Source: a virus. Taken from it: 20,141 bases of DNA. Positions within the stretch are counted from its first letter, which is position 1. Every line of letters begins with the position of its first letter. The notes below the pieces were generated by a model. The model was not told the DNA's origin. It was given only the letters and a program-made list of their open reading frames with translations, and did no database searches. This document shows positions 5,038 through 13,451 of the stretch, in pieces. The stretch covers positions 1 to 20,141 of the IMG/VR virus record IMGVR_UViG_3300042503_001864. The stretch is one strand, 5' to 3'. A program made the position numbers and the translations under genes.

Positions 5038-6705
5038 TCAGTAGGTGGTGACGGTGGCTTTGTCTATGCCGTACTCCTTCAACGTTTCCTCAAAGGCTTC
5101 GTATACTCGTGGGTGCTTGTTCTTCAGCCAAGCATTCGCGTGAACGTAGGCGGCGAAAGTTTCGCACCAAAACTCGTCTACGTTGCTTCGCCCGTATACC
5201 GAAGGAGCGTCTTGTAGAATCAATCCATATTTCCTCATCACTCTCGCAAACTTTGGCGCTCGTTCGCCCCGCGACATTGGATCCTTTTCAAAGCCTATCA
5301 GGTGCGCGTTCTCGTGAACTATGGTCGGAGCGATGTTCTTCTCAAAGCGCGCTATGGCATCAGATATTGTTCCGGGCGTGGTCGTTGTTCCGTAACGCTC
5401 GTTCATCTCTTTGCTGTATCCGCGTTGCGCTATGAATTCTCCGGGATTGATTCGTACCGATATGAGCCGTTTGTGTCTCCAAGCCAATCCGGCCGCATTC
5501 GTGTTTTCAAGAGTGTAATTCTCCGTGTCTATTCTCTCCTTTGTTCCTTCGTTTCTGAACTTTCCTTGACCAATCTCTTCGCCCGGCCCGCACAAGCCCG
5601 TGAAGGTTATGTTCTTCTTCATAATCTCGGCAACGCCGTCTTGGTCGTTGACAAGGGCGGCATACGAATCGTTGATTGCGTCCGTCTGATTTGACCCAAG
5701 ATATCCCTTGTCAAATTGAACTTTGGGTTTCGCGGGCGCGGGCGCGGGCTTTGGCGCGGGCGGTGGCGCGGGCGGTGGCGCGGGCGGCGGAGGTGGCGGA
5801 GGCGGAGGTGGAGGTGGAGCGGGCGGCTTTGTAACAGAGCCATCCGCCGTCCGGCGCGTTGGAATTGCCTTGTGACGGCAGTTGTATCCGCCGCGATTCA
5901 CAGGCCACAAGTCAACTGTCGTTCCGGGTATCCAACCGCTTCCGTTGTTGACGGCCCATCTGATTTCATCGGGCAATTCCTCTCCTGTAATGATTCCTTT
6001 CTCAACCCATCGCTTGCATTGCGGTCGCGTTCCTCCGGTACGCTTGCCTTGTTTGTTGGGCGCGCCGGGCAAGATGTTCCCAACGTATCGCCAATTGGTC
6101 AACCCGTATTGTTGCGCGACTTGCTTGTGAACTTGGCCTTCGTACTGATGGAACGAATCGCGCGCAACGCCTCCAACGTACTTGGTCAACACGCCGTTGC
6201 CGTCAACAGGCGAAATCAGATTGCGCAACGCTCGCTCCGTTTCAAGTATGCCCGCGCCAAAGTTGATTTGATTGTACAGGGTCTTGCGAACGGGGTCAGC
6301 GAATCGCGCGTTGTAACCGCTGGACACGATGTTGTCGACTGTCATTTGAAGCATCCTCTGCTTCGTGTCGTTCATCATCTTGTCGGCTACGCGGATTCCG
6401 CTTTCATCGCCGTGCATCGCCTTGACGTTCGCCGATATCTTGTCGAACTCCGGCAACAAGTCGCGCACCGCTGTCTTGATTTGCTTCTTGCCCGCCGTTT
6501 GCTCAAGAACGCTGTTGAGTTCATTGAGGATGCGCGTGGTCGTTTCATCAACCACAATCTTCCCGTTCTTCGTCGGTAACCTCCGTAGGTAATCGTTCAA
6601 GTCGGTAATCAATCCCTTCTCAAGGGTCTTGAACCGATTCTGAAGGTCGCGCACGCCCTTCTCCGCAATGCGTTCATTGAGTATGACGAGGTCTAACAGC
6701 GACAT
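5038..6705 (-). CDS. MuF-type minor head protein fused to a C-terminal HExxH metallopeptidase-like domain
   Basis: This 555-residue protein follows the portal by 4 nt, the usual place for a MuF (SPP1 gp7-like) head morphogenesis protein. Residues 1-130 are helical. The MuF domain spans roughly 140-285 and ends with the characteristic GGYNCRH signature (272-278) after PQC and W residues. Residues 293-328 are a proline/alanine linker with 12 consecutive prolines. The C-terminal domain (about 330-555) carries IVHENAHLIGF, an HExxH zinc motif at 464-468, and further on NVDEFWCETFAAYV, where E511 or E515 could be the third zinc ligand of a gluzincin. MuF proteins with toxin-like C-terminal domains are known as MuF polymorphic toxins, injected or released with phage particles. 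Whether this one is a toxin, a maturation protease or acts on the host envelope is not shown. Zinc coordination and activity are inferred. Confidence 0.85.
   Translation of the reverse strand: MSLLDLVILNERIAEKGVRDLQNRFKTLEKGLITDLNDYLRRLPTKNGKIVVDETTTRILNELNSVLEQTAGKKQIKTAVRDLLPEFDKISANVKAMHGDESGIRVADKMMNDTKQRMLQMTVDNIVSSGYNARFADPVRKTLYNQINFGAGILETERALRNLISPVDGNGVLTKYVGGVARDSFHQYEGQVHKQVAQQYGLTNWRYVGNILPGAPNKQGKRTGGTRPQCKRWVEKGIITGEELPDEIRWAVNNGSGWIPGTTVDLWPVNRGGYNCRHKAIPTRRTADGSVTKPPAPPPPPPPPPPPPAPPPAPPPAPKPAPAPAKPKVQFDKGYLGSNQTDAINDSYAALVNDQDGVAEIMKKNITFTGLCGPGEEIGQGKFRNEGTKERIDTENYTLENTNAAGLAWRHKRLISVRINPGEFIAQRGYSKEMNERYGTTTTPGTISDAIARFEKNIAPTIVHENAHLIGFEKDPMSRGERAPKFARVMRKYGLILQDAPSVYGRSNVDEFWCETFAAYVHANAWLKNKHPRVYEAFEETLKEYGIDKATVTTY
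5731..5826. repeat. Low-complexity tract coding for the polyproline linker
   Basis: GC-rich low-complexity DNA containing three perfect copies of the 12-bp unit tggcgcgggcgg (5752-5763, 5764-5775, 5776-5787), followed by GGA/GGT/GGC-type triplets that encode 12 prolines in a row on the minus strand. It separates the two domains of the MuF fusion and could expand or contract by slippage. Confidence 0.85.
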
Positions 6706-6709
6706 GCGT

Positions 6710-8620
6710 TCATCCCATTACGCGTTGGATGAACTCTTCGCGGTTGACAACGATTCCTTCGGCCTCAAAGTCTGCAAGGCTTGCTTCTGCTGACGACATT
6801 CGATTCTCCGCGTCCGCGATTCGGCGAAGCATTGACACGATGCCATTAATCATTTCGGTGTTGTCCTCCTCTTCGCCCTCCTCTTCGCCCGGCGATTCAA
6901 TGTCTCCCGGCGATTCCAACCGCGCGGCGGGCAACAAGGCTTCGACCTTGTCATCAATCAAATCGAAGATGTTGTCTTGGTACAATACATCTGCGCCGTA
7001 TTCGCGGGTCAATCGCTTCAGCGCGGCGGGCGCAAGCGTATGACGGCGTACCAACACATCGTCAATCAATCCCCCGGCGCGTTGGGCTACAATGTCCTCA
7101 TCGCTCATGCCGAACAGGACATCGTATTCGGCAAGCACTTCAACGCTCTTCACCAAGGTTGCTTGGCCGGGGAATCGCTTGCGAACAAACTCCATCCATA
7201 CCAAACCATCCATAGCAAACGGCGCGCCCGCTTGCTTCAGCGATTGCATTTCTGAGGTCAGGTCTTCCTCGCTTCTGACGATGAATGTCGGCGGCAGACT
7301 GATTTGGATATCCGTATCGTCAACGCCGAAGAACATCAGTTCCGCGATGTCTTCAATGGTGTGCTTCATCAACACCATATACAAGTGATACCCGATGGTG
7401 TCCAACTTGGCAACCTTGTGTTCGCGGTCAATGTTCTTCGCAACGCCGCTCTGCGCTTCGTCAATGAAGAGTTGGTTCAACTCCTTCTCAAGGTCGGCCT
7501 TGTAATCGCGCCAAGTCTTGTTCCCGAACTCAAGTATGCTTGGGTCGGGATTGATGAACTTGACCATGTCGCGGTCGCTTGCTCCGGTTTGGCCTTCAAG
7601 CATACTCGCCTTCTTGCGAATCAACACGCCATACGGGCCAAATGGCGCAACCTTGCCGCGTCCTTTGCACGATGGGCATGACTTGCGAAGAACCTCTTCG
7701 TTCAAGCCTTTCTCTGTGATGTATCCGTTGTGGCATCCCTTGTAGGCGCAGTCGATTCCTTCGACCTCGCGTAACGGGAATCCGGCTGTAACCAATACGC
7801 CTTGGTGGTCGCTCCATTGACGCGCACATTCATTGGCGTAGGGCATCGCATTCGCAACGAAGGACTGATACCAAACTTCATCCTTGTTGGTACGCGTGTT
7901 TGTCATCACGACCTCTTCGCCGCCAAGAACGTCAATCGGCAATCGGTTCAAGCGATGCGGGTAATGGACAAGCAATTCAAATGAGGCATCTTCCTTCCGT
8001 CCGTATTGCCGCAACTTATAATAGTTGACGCTGTCCACGATGTTGTAGACAATGCCTTCTTCCCGAACCTCGCTTCCATCGCGGGTCTGAACGATGATTT
8101 CGCTTCGCTCTTCCGCTTCCCACGACAGCACATCCTTGGTGAAATGCTTGATGTTCTTGCTCAACACCATCACCAACTCCGGCTCCACTTTCGCATTGGG
8201 CGCATCCGGAACTACGTTCACCCAACGAACCAATATGCCGTTGGGGTCTACAATCATTCTCTTGCACAACTTGCGGCTCCAATAGGAGCGCAAGTCCATT
8301 CCATCAAAGTTGTTGCCTTCAAGATAGTCTTGAAGGTCATCGTTGTTGACGTTCACGCTGACTTGCGTACCGCTGAACACCCGGCTCAAGTCGCTGTTGA
8401 ACCGCGCAAACGGCCCCTTGGTAACGGGTTCGTAGTTCTGCCTTCGATACAACGCGATGTCTTCGTCCTCGTAGGGTCTGCGGGTTTCAATCAGTTTGAT
8501 TGGAACTGTCCCGTTCACATGAACGCTGACCGCTTCGTACTCCCCAACCCACCGCTCTTGCAGAGGGGGGCTGGGGAGGTTGAAGAAGTCTTGGACGTAT
8601 CGGTTGATGTCGAACGCCAT
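6710..8620 (-). CDS. Phage portal protein with a four-cysteine insert
   Basis: This 636-residue protein is the probable dodecameric ring through which DNA is packaged and ejected. Support comes from its length, its place directly before a MuF gene, and a long helical C-terminal half. That half includes an LxKEL-type helix near residues 375-400 and an acidic Glu-rich tail (about 575-595) typical of portals. An insertion near 290-320 has C291-x4-C296 and C315-x2-C318 followed by KGRGK, a DnaJ-like CxxCxGxG pattern that may bind zinc. It begins 9 nt after the 189-residue gene and shares its predicted promoter. I place it in the portal superfamily by context and size, with no close family match claimed. 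Confidence 0.8.
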   Translation of the reverse strand: MAFDINRYVQDFFNLPSPPLQERWVGEYEAVSVHVNGTVPIKLIETRRPYEDEDIALYRRQNYEPVTKGPFARFNSDLSRVFSGTQVSVNVNNDDLQDYLEGNNFDGMDLRSYWSRKLCKRMIVDPNGILVRWVNVVPDAPNAKVEPELVMVLSKNIKHFTKDVLSWEAEERSEIIVQTRDGSEVREEGIVYNIVDSVNYYKLRQYGRKEDASFELLVHYPHRLNRLPIDVLGGEEVVMTNTRTNKDEVWYQSFVANAMPYANECARQWSDHQGVLVTAGFPLREVEGIDCAYKGCHNGYITEKGLNEEVLRKSCPSCKGRGKVAPFGPYGVLIRKKASMLEGQTGASDRDMVKFINPDPSILEFGNKTWRDYKADLEKELNQLFIDEAQSGVAKNIDREHKVAKLDTIGYHLYMVLMKHTIEDIAELMFFGVDDTDIQISLPPTFIVRSEEDLTSEMQSLKQAGAPFAMDGLVWMEFVRKRFPGQATLVKSVEVLAEYDVLFGMSDEDIVAQRAGGLIDDVLVRRHTLAPAALKRLTREYGADVLYQDNIFDLIDDKVEALLPAARLESPGDIESPGEEEGEEEDNTEMINGIVSMLRRIADAENRMSSAEASLADFEAEGIVVNREEFIQRVMG

Positions 8621-8629
8621 GATGGTAGG

Positions 8630-9199
8630 TTACGAACCGCTTCCGGTCGTTGCGAGAATCTCGGCAAGGCCGGGAATCTTGATGGGCTTGGTGATGAGGC
8701 GGCTCTTCACTTCCACCACGCATTCAATGACGGCATCTTCGTCATTGGGTTCGGTGCGCGTGTCGTCTACATCCAAGGAGTAGTCGGGGAAGAATCCGTA
8801 CAGCAGACCATCGCAAGTAAGGAATGCGATGTTCAGCGTGTCTTGGTTCTCGTCGATGTGCTGATAGAAATCGTATTCCGTCAGCGTGTCCAAGTCAGCG
8901 TTGCTGTCCTTCCAATTCCAAGTGCGCGTGTAGTTCGTAGTGCGCTCCGGCAAACATGAAGCAACGCGCCGTTTGGTAGCTGAGCCTTTCGGCTTGCTTC
9001 CAAGCACCCGGCCCGTTGAACCAATGTCGCCATTCGCAAGGGCTTCCGCCCATTCGTTGAGGTCTTGGATGTTCGCGAAGGTGTAATCGCAACGCTTGAA
9101 AATGACACGGTCAAATCCGGCGGGGCGCGTTACAATCTTACAAGCGGCTCCAACGACCTGTGGTATTGGGCTTGCACACCCTGTTCCGCAGAAAGCCAT
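8630..9199 (-). CDS. Cysteine-containing structural protein, possible major tail (tube) protein
   Basis: This 189-residue, mostly beta-rich protein has an N-terminal cluster CGTGC (4-8) and C20, followed by a KRCDYTF segment. The middle contains TNYTRTWNWKDSNADLDTL, whose 'threonine-rich strand then short acidic loop' pattern is common in tail-tube proteins. The C-terminal strand VIECVVEVKSRL is followed by a Pro/Gly tail. It is the first gene of a separate predicted transcription unit with a structured leader, fitting an abundant product. No tail-tube gene is otherwise apparent in this tail module. The assignment is an inference; it could instead be a head-tail adaptor, since the portal follows immediately. 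Confidence 0.6.
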   Translation of the reverse strand: MAFCGTGCASPIPQVVGAACKIVTRPAGFDRVIFKRCDYTFANIQDLNEWAEALANGDIGSTGRVLGSKPKGSATKRRVASCLPERTTNYTRTWNWKDSNADLDTLTEYDFYQHIDENQDTLNIAFLTCDGLLYGFFPDYSLDVDDTRTEPNDEDAVIECVVEVKSRLITKPIKIPGLAEILATTGSGS

Positions 9200-9279
9200 T
9201 GTTGATTGAGGTTTGAAGGTTCTTCGTTCGATTCAGCAGGGTGAACGATTGCCCTCAAGGTAACAGGCTTGCGCCTCAT

Positions 9280-9297
9280 CGCGCGGGGTGTCGCGCG
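9280..9297 (-). other. Stem-loop at the predicted 5' end of the 189-residue gene transcript
   Basis: Two CGCGCG arms (9280-9285 and 9292-9297) flank a 6-nt loop. It would lie at or within a few nucleotides of the transcript start predicted from the adjacent -7 element, where a 5' hairpin can stabilise mRNA. It has no U-tract and so is unlikely to be a terminator. Confidence 0.4.
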
Positions 9298-9300
9298 GAG

Positions 9301-9308
9301 CAAATATA
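9301..9308 (-). promoter_or_regulatory. Bacteroidota-type -7 promoter element before the 189-residue gene
   Basis: TATATTTG, followed by C, matches TAnnTTTG exactly and sits 9 nt beyond the stop of the 407-residue gene, inside the largest intergenic gap of the window (9200-9316). No good TTG lies 17-23 bp upstream, so the -33 half is missing or diverged. The predicted leader is about 95 nt. Confidence 0.5.
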
Positions 9309-9316
9309 CACTTGCC

Positions 9317-10540
9317 TCAACACGTTGTTGATGTATCGCAATCGGTTCTTGTGACCTCGAAATCAAGCCACCATAGTTCGCCCGTGTCGTTGTTCCGGCT
9401 CAAGTCGCCAACCTCCGAATAATTCTCGCCGTTGATGGTGAACTCCTTGGACGCAAGGATTGCGCGAATTGCATATGCTACTGACTTGGGCAATCCTGTT
9501 GTGCGCACACGCGTTGTCGTCCGCTCTTGCACGGATGTGAGCCTTCCGTTCTTCGTGAGTTCGCGCCGGGCTTCCAACTTGATTGTTTCTGCCGAACCAA
9601 GCACCGCGAAGTCCCATTGGAACGGGCCTCCAAGCCCGCCTCCAAATATCTCTTCGGGCAATTCGTGAACGAATCCTATGCAATCAACGCCGTTCAAGGT
9701 TGCGCCGAATCGCACGATGGGTTCATCGCATTTGCGAACGCGATACGACATGGTGTAGAAGTATTGGAACGCTTCTTCATCGGCGGGCGGCATTCCGGAT
9801 TGCATCACCAGTTTGCCTGTCGTTTCGTTGTACGAATAGAACGTGCCAAGGCTTGCGACATAAATCCATTCCCCGTCAGCGTATGGAGGCCTGATAAGGA
9901 ACCATCCATTTGGCCCCCACTCATAGATGTTTCCTTCGTCCGGCCCCGGCATGATGAGGTAACGGAATCCAATCGGCCACGGCCCGCCCGGAAGAATCGG
10001 CCCGGCGCGGTTCACAGACAAGTACTCCCCAGCGCCAAGCGATATCGTTGCGCGGAAGTAGAAGCAATCCGTACCAATCTCTTCAAGCAATCGCGCAACA
10101 TTGATGCTTGCGTATTGCATCGTGATTCCGTCCTCATTCGCGCCAACGTACCACGCGTCAGCAATCTCGCTGATGAATCCATCGAACACCACGTTGTTCC
10201 CGCTGTCAAGCACCTCAAGGCGGATGAAGTATTCGTCAATCGCATTGTTGTACCAACCCGCATCCGGGTCTGAAGGGTCGGCGTTGACTTGGTCGGGAAG
10301 TTGGAATTGGAGTTGGATGTTGTCCGCCTCTTCGACAATGAACATGAACGGCTCTTCGTCGCATCCGGTCTGACAGGCGAATGAATCGTCATCGCCGTAC
10401 ATAGGGTTGTCCTCAACAGTCAAGCAAGGGAACTTGCGCGGAAGGCAAACAACCTCCGTGACGGCGAAGAAATCGCGCGCCTCCGCGTCAAGGCGCGGGT
10501 TCGCGATGTCAATTTTTGTTGCTGGGTACGAGATGGACAT
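9317..10540 (-). CDS. Tail-tip/baseplate-associated structural protein
   Basis: This 407-residue protein begins MSISYPATKIDIANPRL. The start at 10540 is set by a TGATG junction with the previous gene; an ATG 63 nt further upstream (10603) exists but would overlap that gene needlessly. Cysteines are frequent, in an N-terminal CLPRKFPC, a CQTGC motif (about 54-58), and the very C-terminus CDTSTTC. A central segment (about 175-235) rich in G, P, W and Y, with GFRYLIMPG and DGEWIYVASLGTFYS, resembles small beta domains found in phage tail proteins. There is no membrane segment. It ends the tail operon and is followed by a promoter-bearing gap. Precise role unknown. Confidence 0.7.
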   Translation of the reverse strand: MSISYPATKIDIANPRLDAEARDFFAVTEVVCLPRKFPCLTVEDNPMYGDDDSFACQTGCDEEPFMFIVEEADNIQLQFQLPDQVNADPSDPDAGWYNNAIDEYFIRLEVLDSGNNVVFDGFISEIADAWYVGANEDGITMQYASINVARLLEEIGTDCFYFRATISLGAGEYLSVNRAGPILPGGPWPIGFRYLIMPGPDEGNIYEWGPNGWFLIRPPYADGEWIYVASLGTFYSYNETTGKLVMQSGMPPADEEAFQYFYTMSYRVRKCDEPIVRFGATLNGVDCIGFVHELPEEIFGGGLGGPFQWDFAVLGSAETIKLEARRELTKNGRLTSVQERTTTRVRTTGLPKSVAYAIRAILASKEFTINGENYSEVGDLSRNNDTGELWWLDFEVTRTDCDTSTTC

Positions 10541-13449
10541 CAGGCAAAGAATCGTGTTCGTGAGTAGCCTTGGAAGAATGTTCCTGTCGGCCCGCCGTAC
10601 CAAGCAATGCGGGTGTTGATGTTGTCGTAGTCTATCCCAGCAACGGTCATGTGGTCTTCCTCGCTTGCGGTGTAAAGGTCAACCCAAATGGCATCTAATG
10701 GAGAGAATACTTGGGCTATACCAATCCGGCACTCGCTGTACCCGCTTTCATTAGCATACACGTTGGTGTAGGTGCTGATAGACATCGCCTTGTGTCCTCC
10801 TGCGGGGTCGCTATCATTATCACGCGCAGGGTACAACCATTCGCGGGCAAACTTGCCGCTTGGGTACAATGCCGTGCCGTTGGCCGCTCCGCGAACCACG
10901 AAGTACTTGTCATAGTCGTTGAGGCTTGACCCCGCCGATGTGATGTAGATGACAGTTCCCGGCGCAAGCACTTGGATGTCCCACGATGAGCCGTTCCACG
11001 TTGCTTTGTTTCCGGTGTTCTGTTCAAACAGCGTTGAACCCGGCGGCGTTGCATTGGGAAGGTCGCGAATCAAGAATGTATCACCGGGCGATGCGCCCGC
11101 TTCAAGCCCCGCTTGCTCATCAGCGGTACACCAATACAGGATGTTCTCCATCACAGGCATATTCGGATAGTCACAGCACGGCCCGCATCCGCTTGTGAAC
11201 GAACCAAGGTCGTAATGACACGCGCCATCGCCCGCGCGTATGACTTGCACTTTCACGATGTCGGTGCAACCGAAAGGCCCAAGTATGTACAAGTTGGGGC
11301 CGCTCATATCCGTGATTGCGGGGCCGTTGTTGATGCTGTAGGACAAGCCTTCGACCACGAACACCTCATCATTCGCAACATCAATCTCAATGGTGAACGC
11401 GCTACTCAAGCAATCGTCAACCGATTGAGCAAGGTTGATGACGGGTTCCGGACACAGGCCGTTCACGGGTTCCGCAATCACATAGATGCAAGGCTTCTGA
11501 CCTACGGGAATGCCGCTGTAGTCAAAGGTGAATGCGGCTTCAAGCGTTCCGTTGTTGTCCTCAAAGGTTGCCGGAAGCAATTCGATTTCCGGTTGATTGA
11601 GTTGAGCGAAGTTGCCGCTGTATGATTCTTCCTCCGGAGTGTTGCTCGGACGGGCATCGTTGTTCGTCGCGAACCCGTATGGCTCCAATGCCCACTTGAC
11701 GCGAATGTTCCAATCCAAGCCGTTGTCTTGCGTTTCGTCCAACGTCACCTTCACCAAGGCAATGTCGCCTTGGCATAGGTTCGTCAACGGCATTCCGCTT
11801 GGGTAGTCAATCAATTCAATGCTTTGAATCTGCTTCGTGAAGTTGCCGTAGCCGTTGACCAATATGCGTTGCGGGTATCGGTACTCAACGCGCCACGTTG
11901 GTATCGCGGGGAACTCAACAACGAACGACCAAAGTACCTTGAGCGTGATGTTGCTGAAGTCGGGATTGCCGCCAATGTTCGGATACGCCGTATGCAACCA
12001 AAGGCTGTATTCGTTCCACCCGCCATCAATCGTTTCTTCAATGATGTTCGTTCCGTTGCCCGTCCACAATGAACCAACCTTCGTGAAGTTGTTCTCCCAT
12101 ACGGCAAGGTTCGTCGCCTCGTCAATGAATTGCACATTGATTGTGCGCATAGAATCGTTCCATATCGAATCCAACGCCGTGCTTTGCGGCAAGGCATCAT
12201 AGGCGTTGCGATTGACGCGAACAACGCAGCGAAGGTGGTCTACAATGGTACTGATGACGTTGTCGGTTCCGGGGTCGGTGTTGTAGTCAAGGATGTTGCC
12301 TTCAAACTCATCGCTCGTCAACGGAGGAGCGGCGGGAAGTCCATTCGCGCCTACGTTGTACAGGATGTAGGAATTGGTGAATGTGTCGTTTCCAACGCCC
12401 GGAACGCCACAAGCGACAACGATGATTGAATACAGCCTCGTTGGGTCAACCGCCGTTCCTACCTTGAATCGCAATCGGATTGATGGCGTTGATTGATGGG
12501 TGACTGACGCATAACAGGCCGTCACGCCAATGATGTTTCCGCCAAGGTCATCGCCATCCAGCGTCACGCCGAACTCCGATTCGGAGCCGTAGTTCTCGCA
12601 TCCGTATTGCTGTTGGAAGGTTGATAGGTTGTCGCCTACGGCGTTGTCAATCAAGTAGGCCGTGAACCGCTGTCCGACAGCAAGCGTTGGCGATTGGTCA
12701 ACGAGGTACAGAGATACCTCCGTTTCCTCATATTGGCTCAACGACACAACCACCTCCGAACCGCGCTTGAGTTCAAACTCGTAGCCATACGGAACCGAAC
12801 TCAATTCAGCAGAAGGCGGATTCGCCGTGTTGTTGGGCAATCCGCGCGTGTAGAACCGCGATTGATAGGCTTCCCAATGGCGCAATACAAACACCTCGCC
12901 CGCCGCAGACTGAAAGCGAACGAATGAGAACACGCCGCGATTGTTGAAGTTGTAGACGTTCTGCGGCGATGCCGTAGGCAACATCGTCACGGCATTGCGA
13001 TGAACAGCAAGCAATCGCTTCTCGTTCGGAAGTATCTGCCCGTTGATGGCTTGGCTCAAGTCCATCGTCATCACGAACGTGAAGCGAATCACGGCACGGT
13101 CGGTGTCAAGTATCTCCAACTCCGCCTCTACATTCTGATTGCAACTCTCGTAGGCGCTGGCCGTGGCAAACGGCAATGCAATGATATCCCCCACGTTGGC
13201 GGTGGCCTCCACCTCAAACTGATATCCGGCAATAGTGCTTACCGGGTCAACAAGCGGCAAGGACGGCGTGAACAGCGTTGGGTTGAATCGAATGCGCGAA
13301 GGCGCGATGTCCTCCGAAGATGTGTACTCCAATTCCATCTGAACCTTCGCGCCGATTGACGCGTCAGCGTTGGAATTGGTCTTCACGCCAACGTCCTCTG
13401 CGGAGAGGTTCTTGAACGTACAGGAAACGACCGAACAAGTGTATGGCAT
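10540..13449 (-). CDS. Large beta-rich tail protein (putative tail tip or fibre)
   Basis: This 969-residue protein is dominated by short beta-strand patterns with high N, S, T, G and Y content, as in tail-tip and receptor-binding proteins. No coiled coil or membrane segment is visible. An N-terminal segment (about 1-130) looks like a stack of immunoglobulin-like strands. Residues about 680-770 carry several cysteines including GCGPCC. A segment near residues 790-890 with GDTFLIRDL, NGSSWDIQ and GTVIYITSAG resembles small beta domains common in phage tail proteins. It follows the 575-residue tail protein by 2 nt and overlaps the next gene in TGATG, so the three are co-expressed. I infer a host-contact or tip-structure role from size, composition and position after the tape measure; no family is recognised. 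Confidence 0.7.
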   Translation of the reverse strand: MPYTCSVVSCTFKNLSAEDVGVKTNSNADASIGAKVQMELEYTSSEDIAPSRIRFNPTLFTPSLPLVDPVSTIAGYQFEVEATANVGDIIALPFATASAYESCNQNVEAELEILDTDRAVIRFTFVMTMDLSQAINGQILPNEKRLLAVHRNAVTMLPTASPQNVYNFNNRGVFSFVRFQSAAGEVFVLRHWEAYQSRFYTRGLPNNTANPPSAELSSVPYGYEFELKRGSEVVVSLSQYEETEVSLYLVDQSPTLAVGQRFTAYLIDNAVGDNLSTFQQQYGCENYGSESEFGVTLDGDDLGGNIIGVTACYASVTHQSTPSIRLRFKVGTAVDPTRLYSIIVVACGVPGVGNDTFTNSYILYNVGANGLPAAPPLTSDEFEGNILDYNTDPGTDNVISTIVDHLRCVVRVNRNAYDALPQSTALDSIWNDSMRTINVQFIDEATNLAVWENNFTKVGSLWTGNGTNIIEETIDGGWNEYSLWLHTAYPNIGGNPDFSNITLKVLWSFVVEFPAIPTWRVEYRYPQRILVNGYGNFTKQIQSIELIDYPSGMPLTNLCQGDIALVKVTLDETQDNGLDWNIRVKWALEPYGFATNNDARPSNTPEEESYSGNFAQLNQPEIELLPATFEDNNGTLEAAFTFDYSGIPVGQKPCIYVIAEPVNGLCPEPVINLAQSVDDCLSSAFTIEIDVANDEVFVVEGLSYSINNGPAITDMSGPNLYILGPFGCTDIVKVQVIRAGDGACHYDLGSFTSGCGPCCDYPNMPVMENILYWCTADEQAGLEAGASPGDTFLIRDLPNATPPGSTLFEQNTGNKATWNGSSWDIQVLAPGTVIYITSAGSSLNDYDKYFVVRGAANGTALYPSGKFAREWLYPARDNDSDPAGGHKAMSISTYTNVYANESGYSECRIGIAQVFSPLDAIWVDLYTASEEDHMTVAGIDYDNINTRIAWYGGPTGTFFQGYSRTRFFA

Positions 13450-13451
13450 GG

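Noticed and set aside
5279-5284. GGATCC as a cloning scar
   Set aside because: It lies in the coding frame of the MuF fusion with no vector-like flanks. It is notable only as the single GATC found.
5731-5826. CRISPR-like or regulatory repeat array
   Set aside because: The 12-bp repeats are contiguous, without spacers, and are explained by the Pro/Ala coding linker.
9317-10603. Longer start (10603) for the 407-residue tail protein
   Set aside because: It overlaps the preceding gene by 64 nt, whereas the ATG at 10540 forms a TGATG junction.
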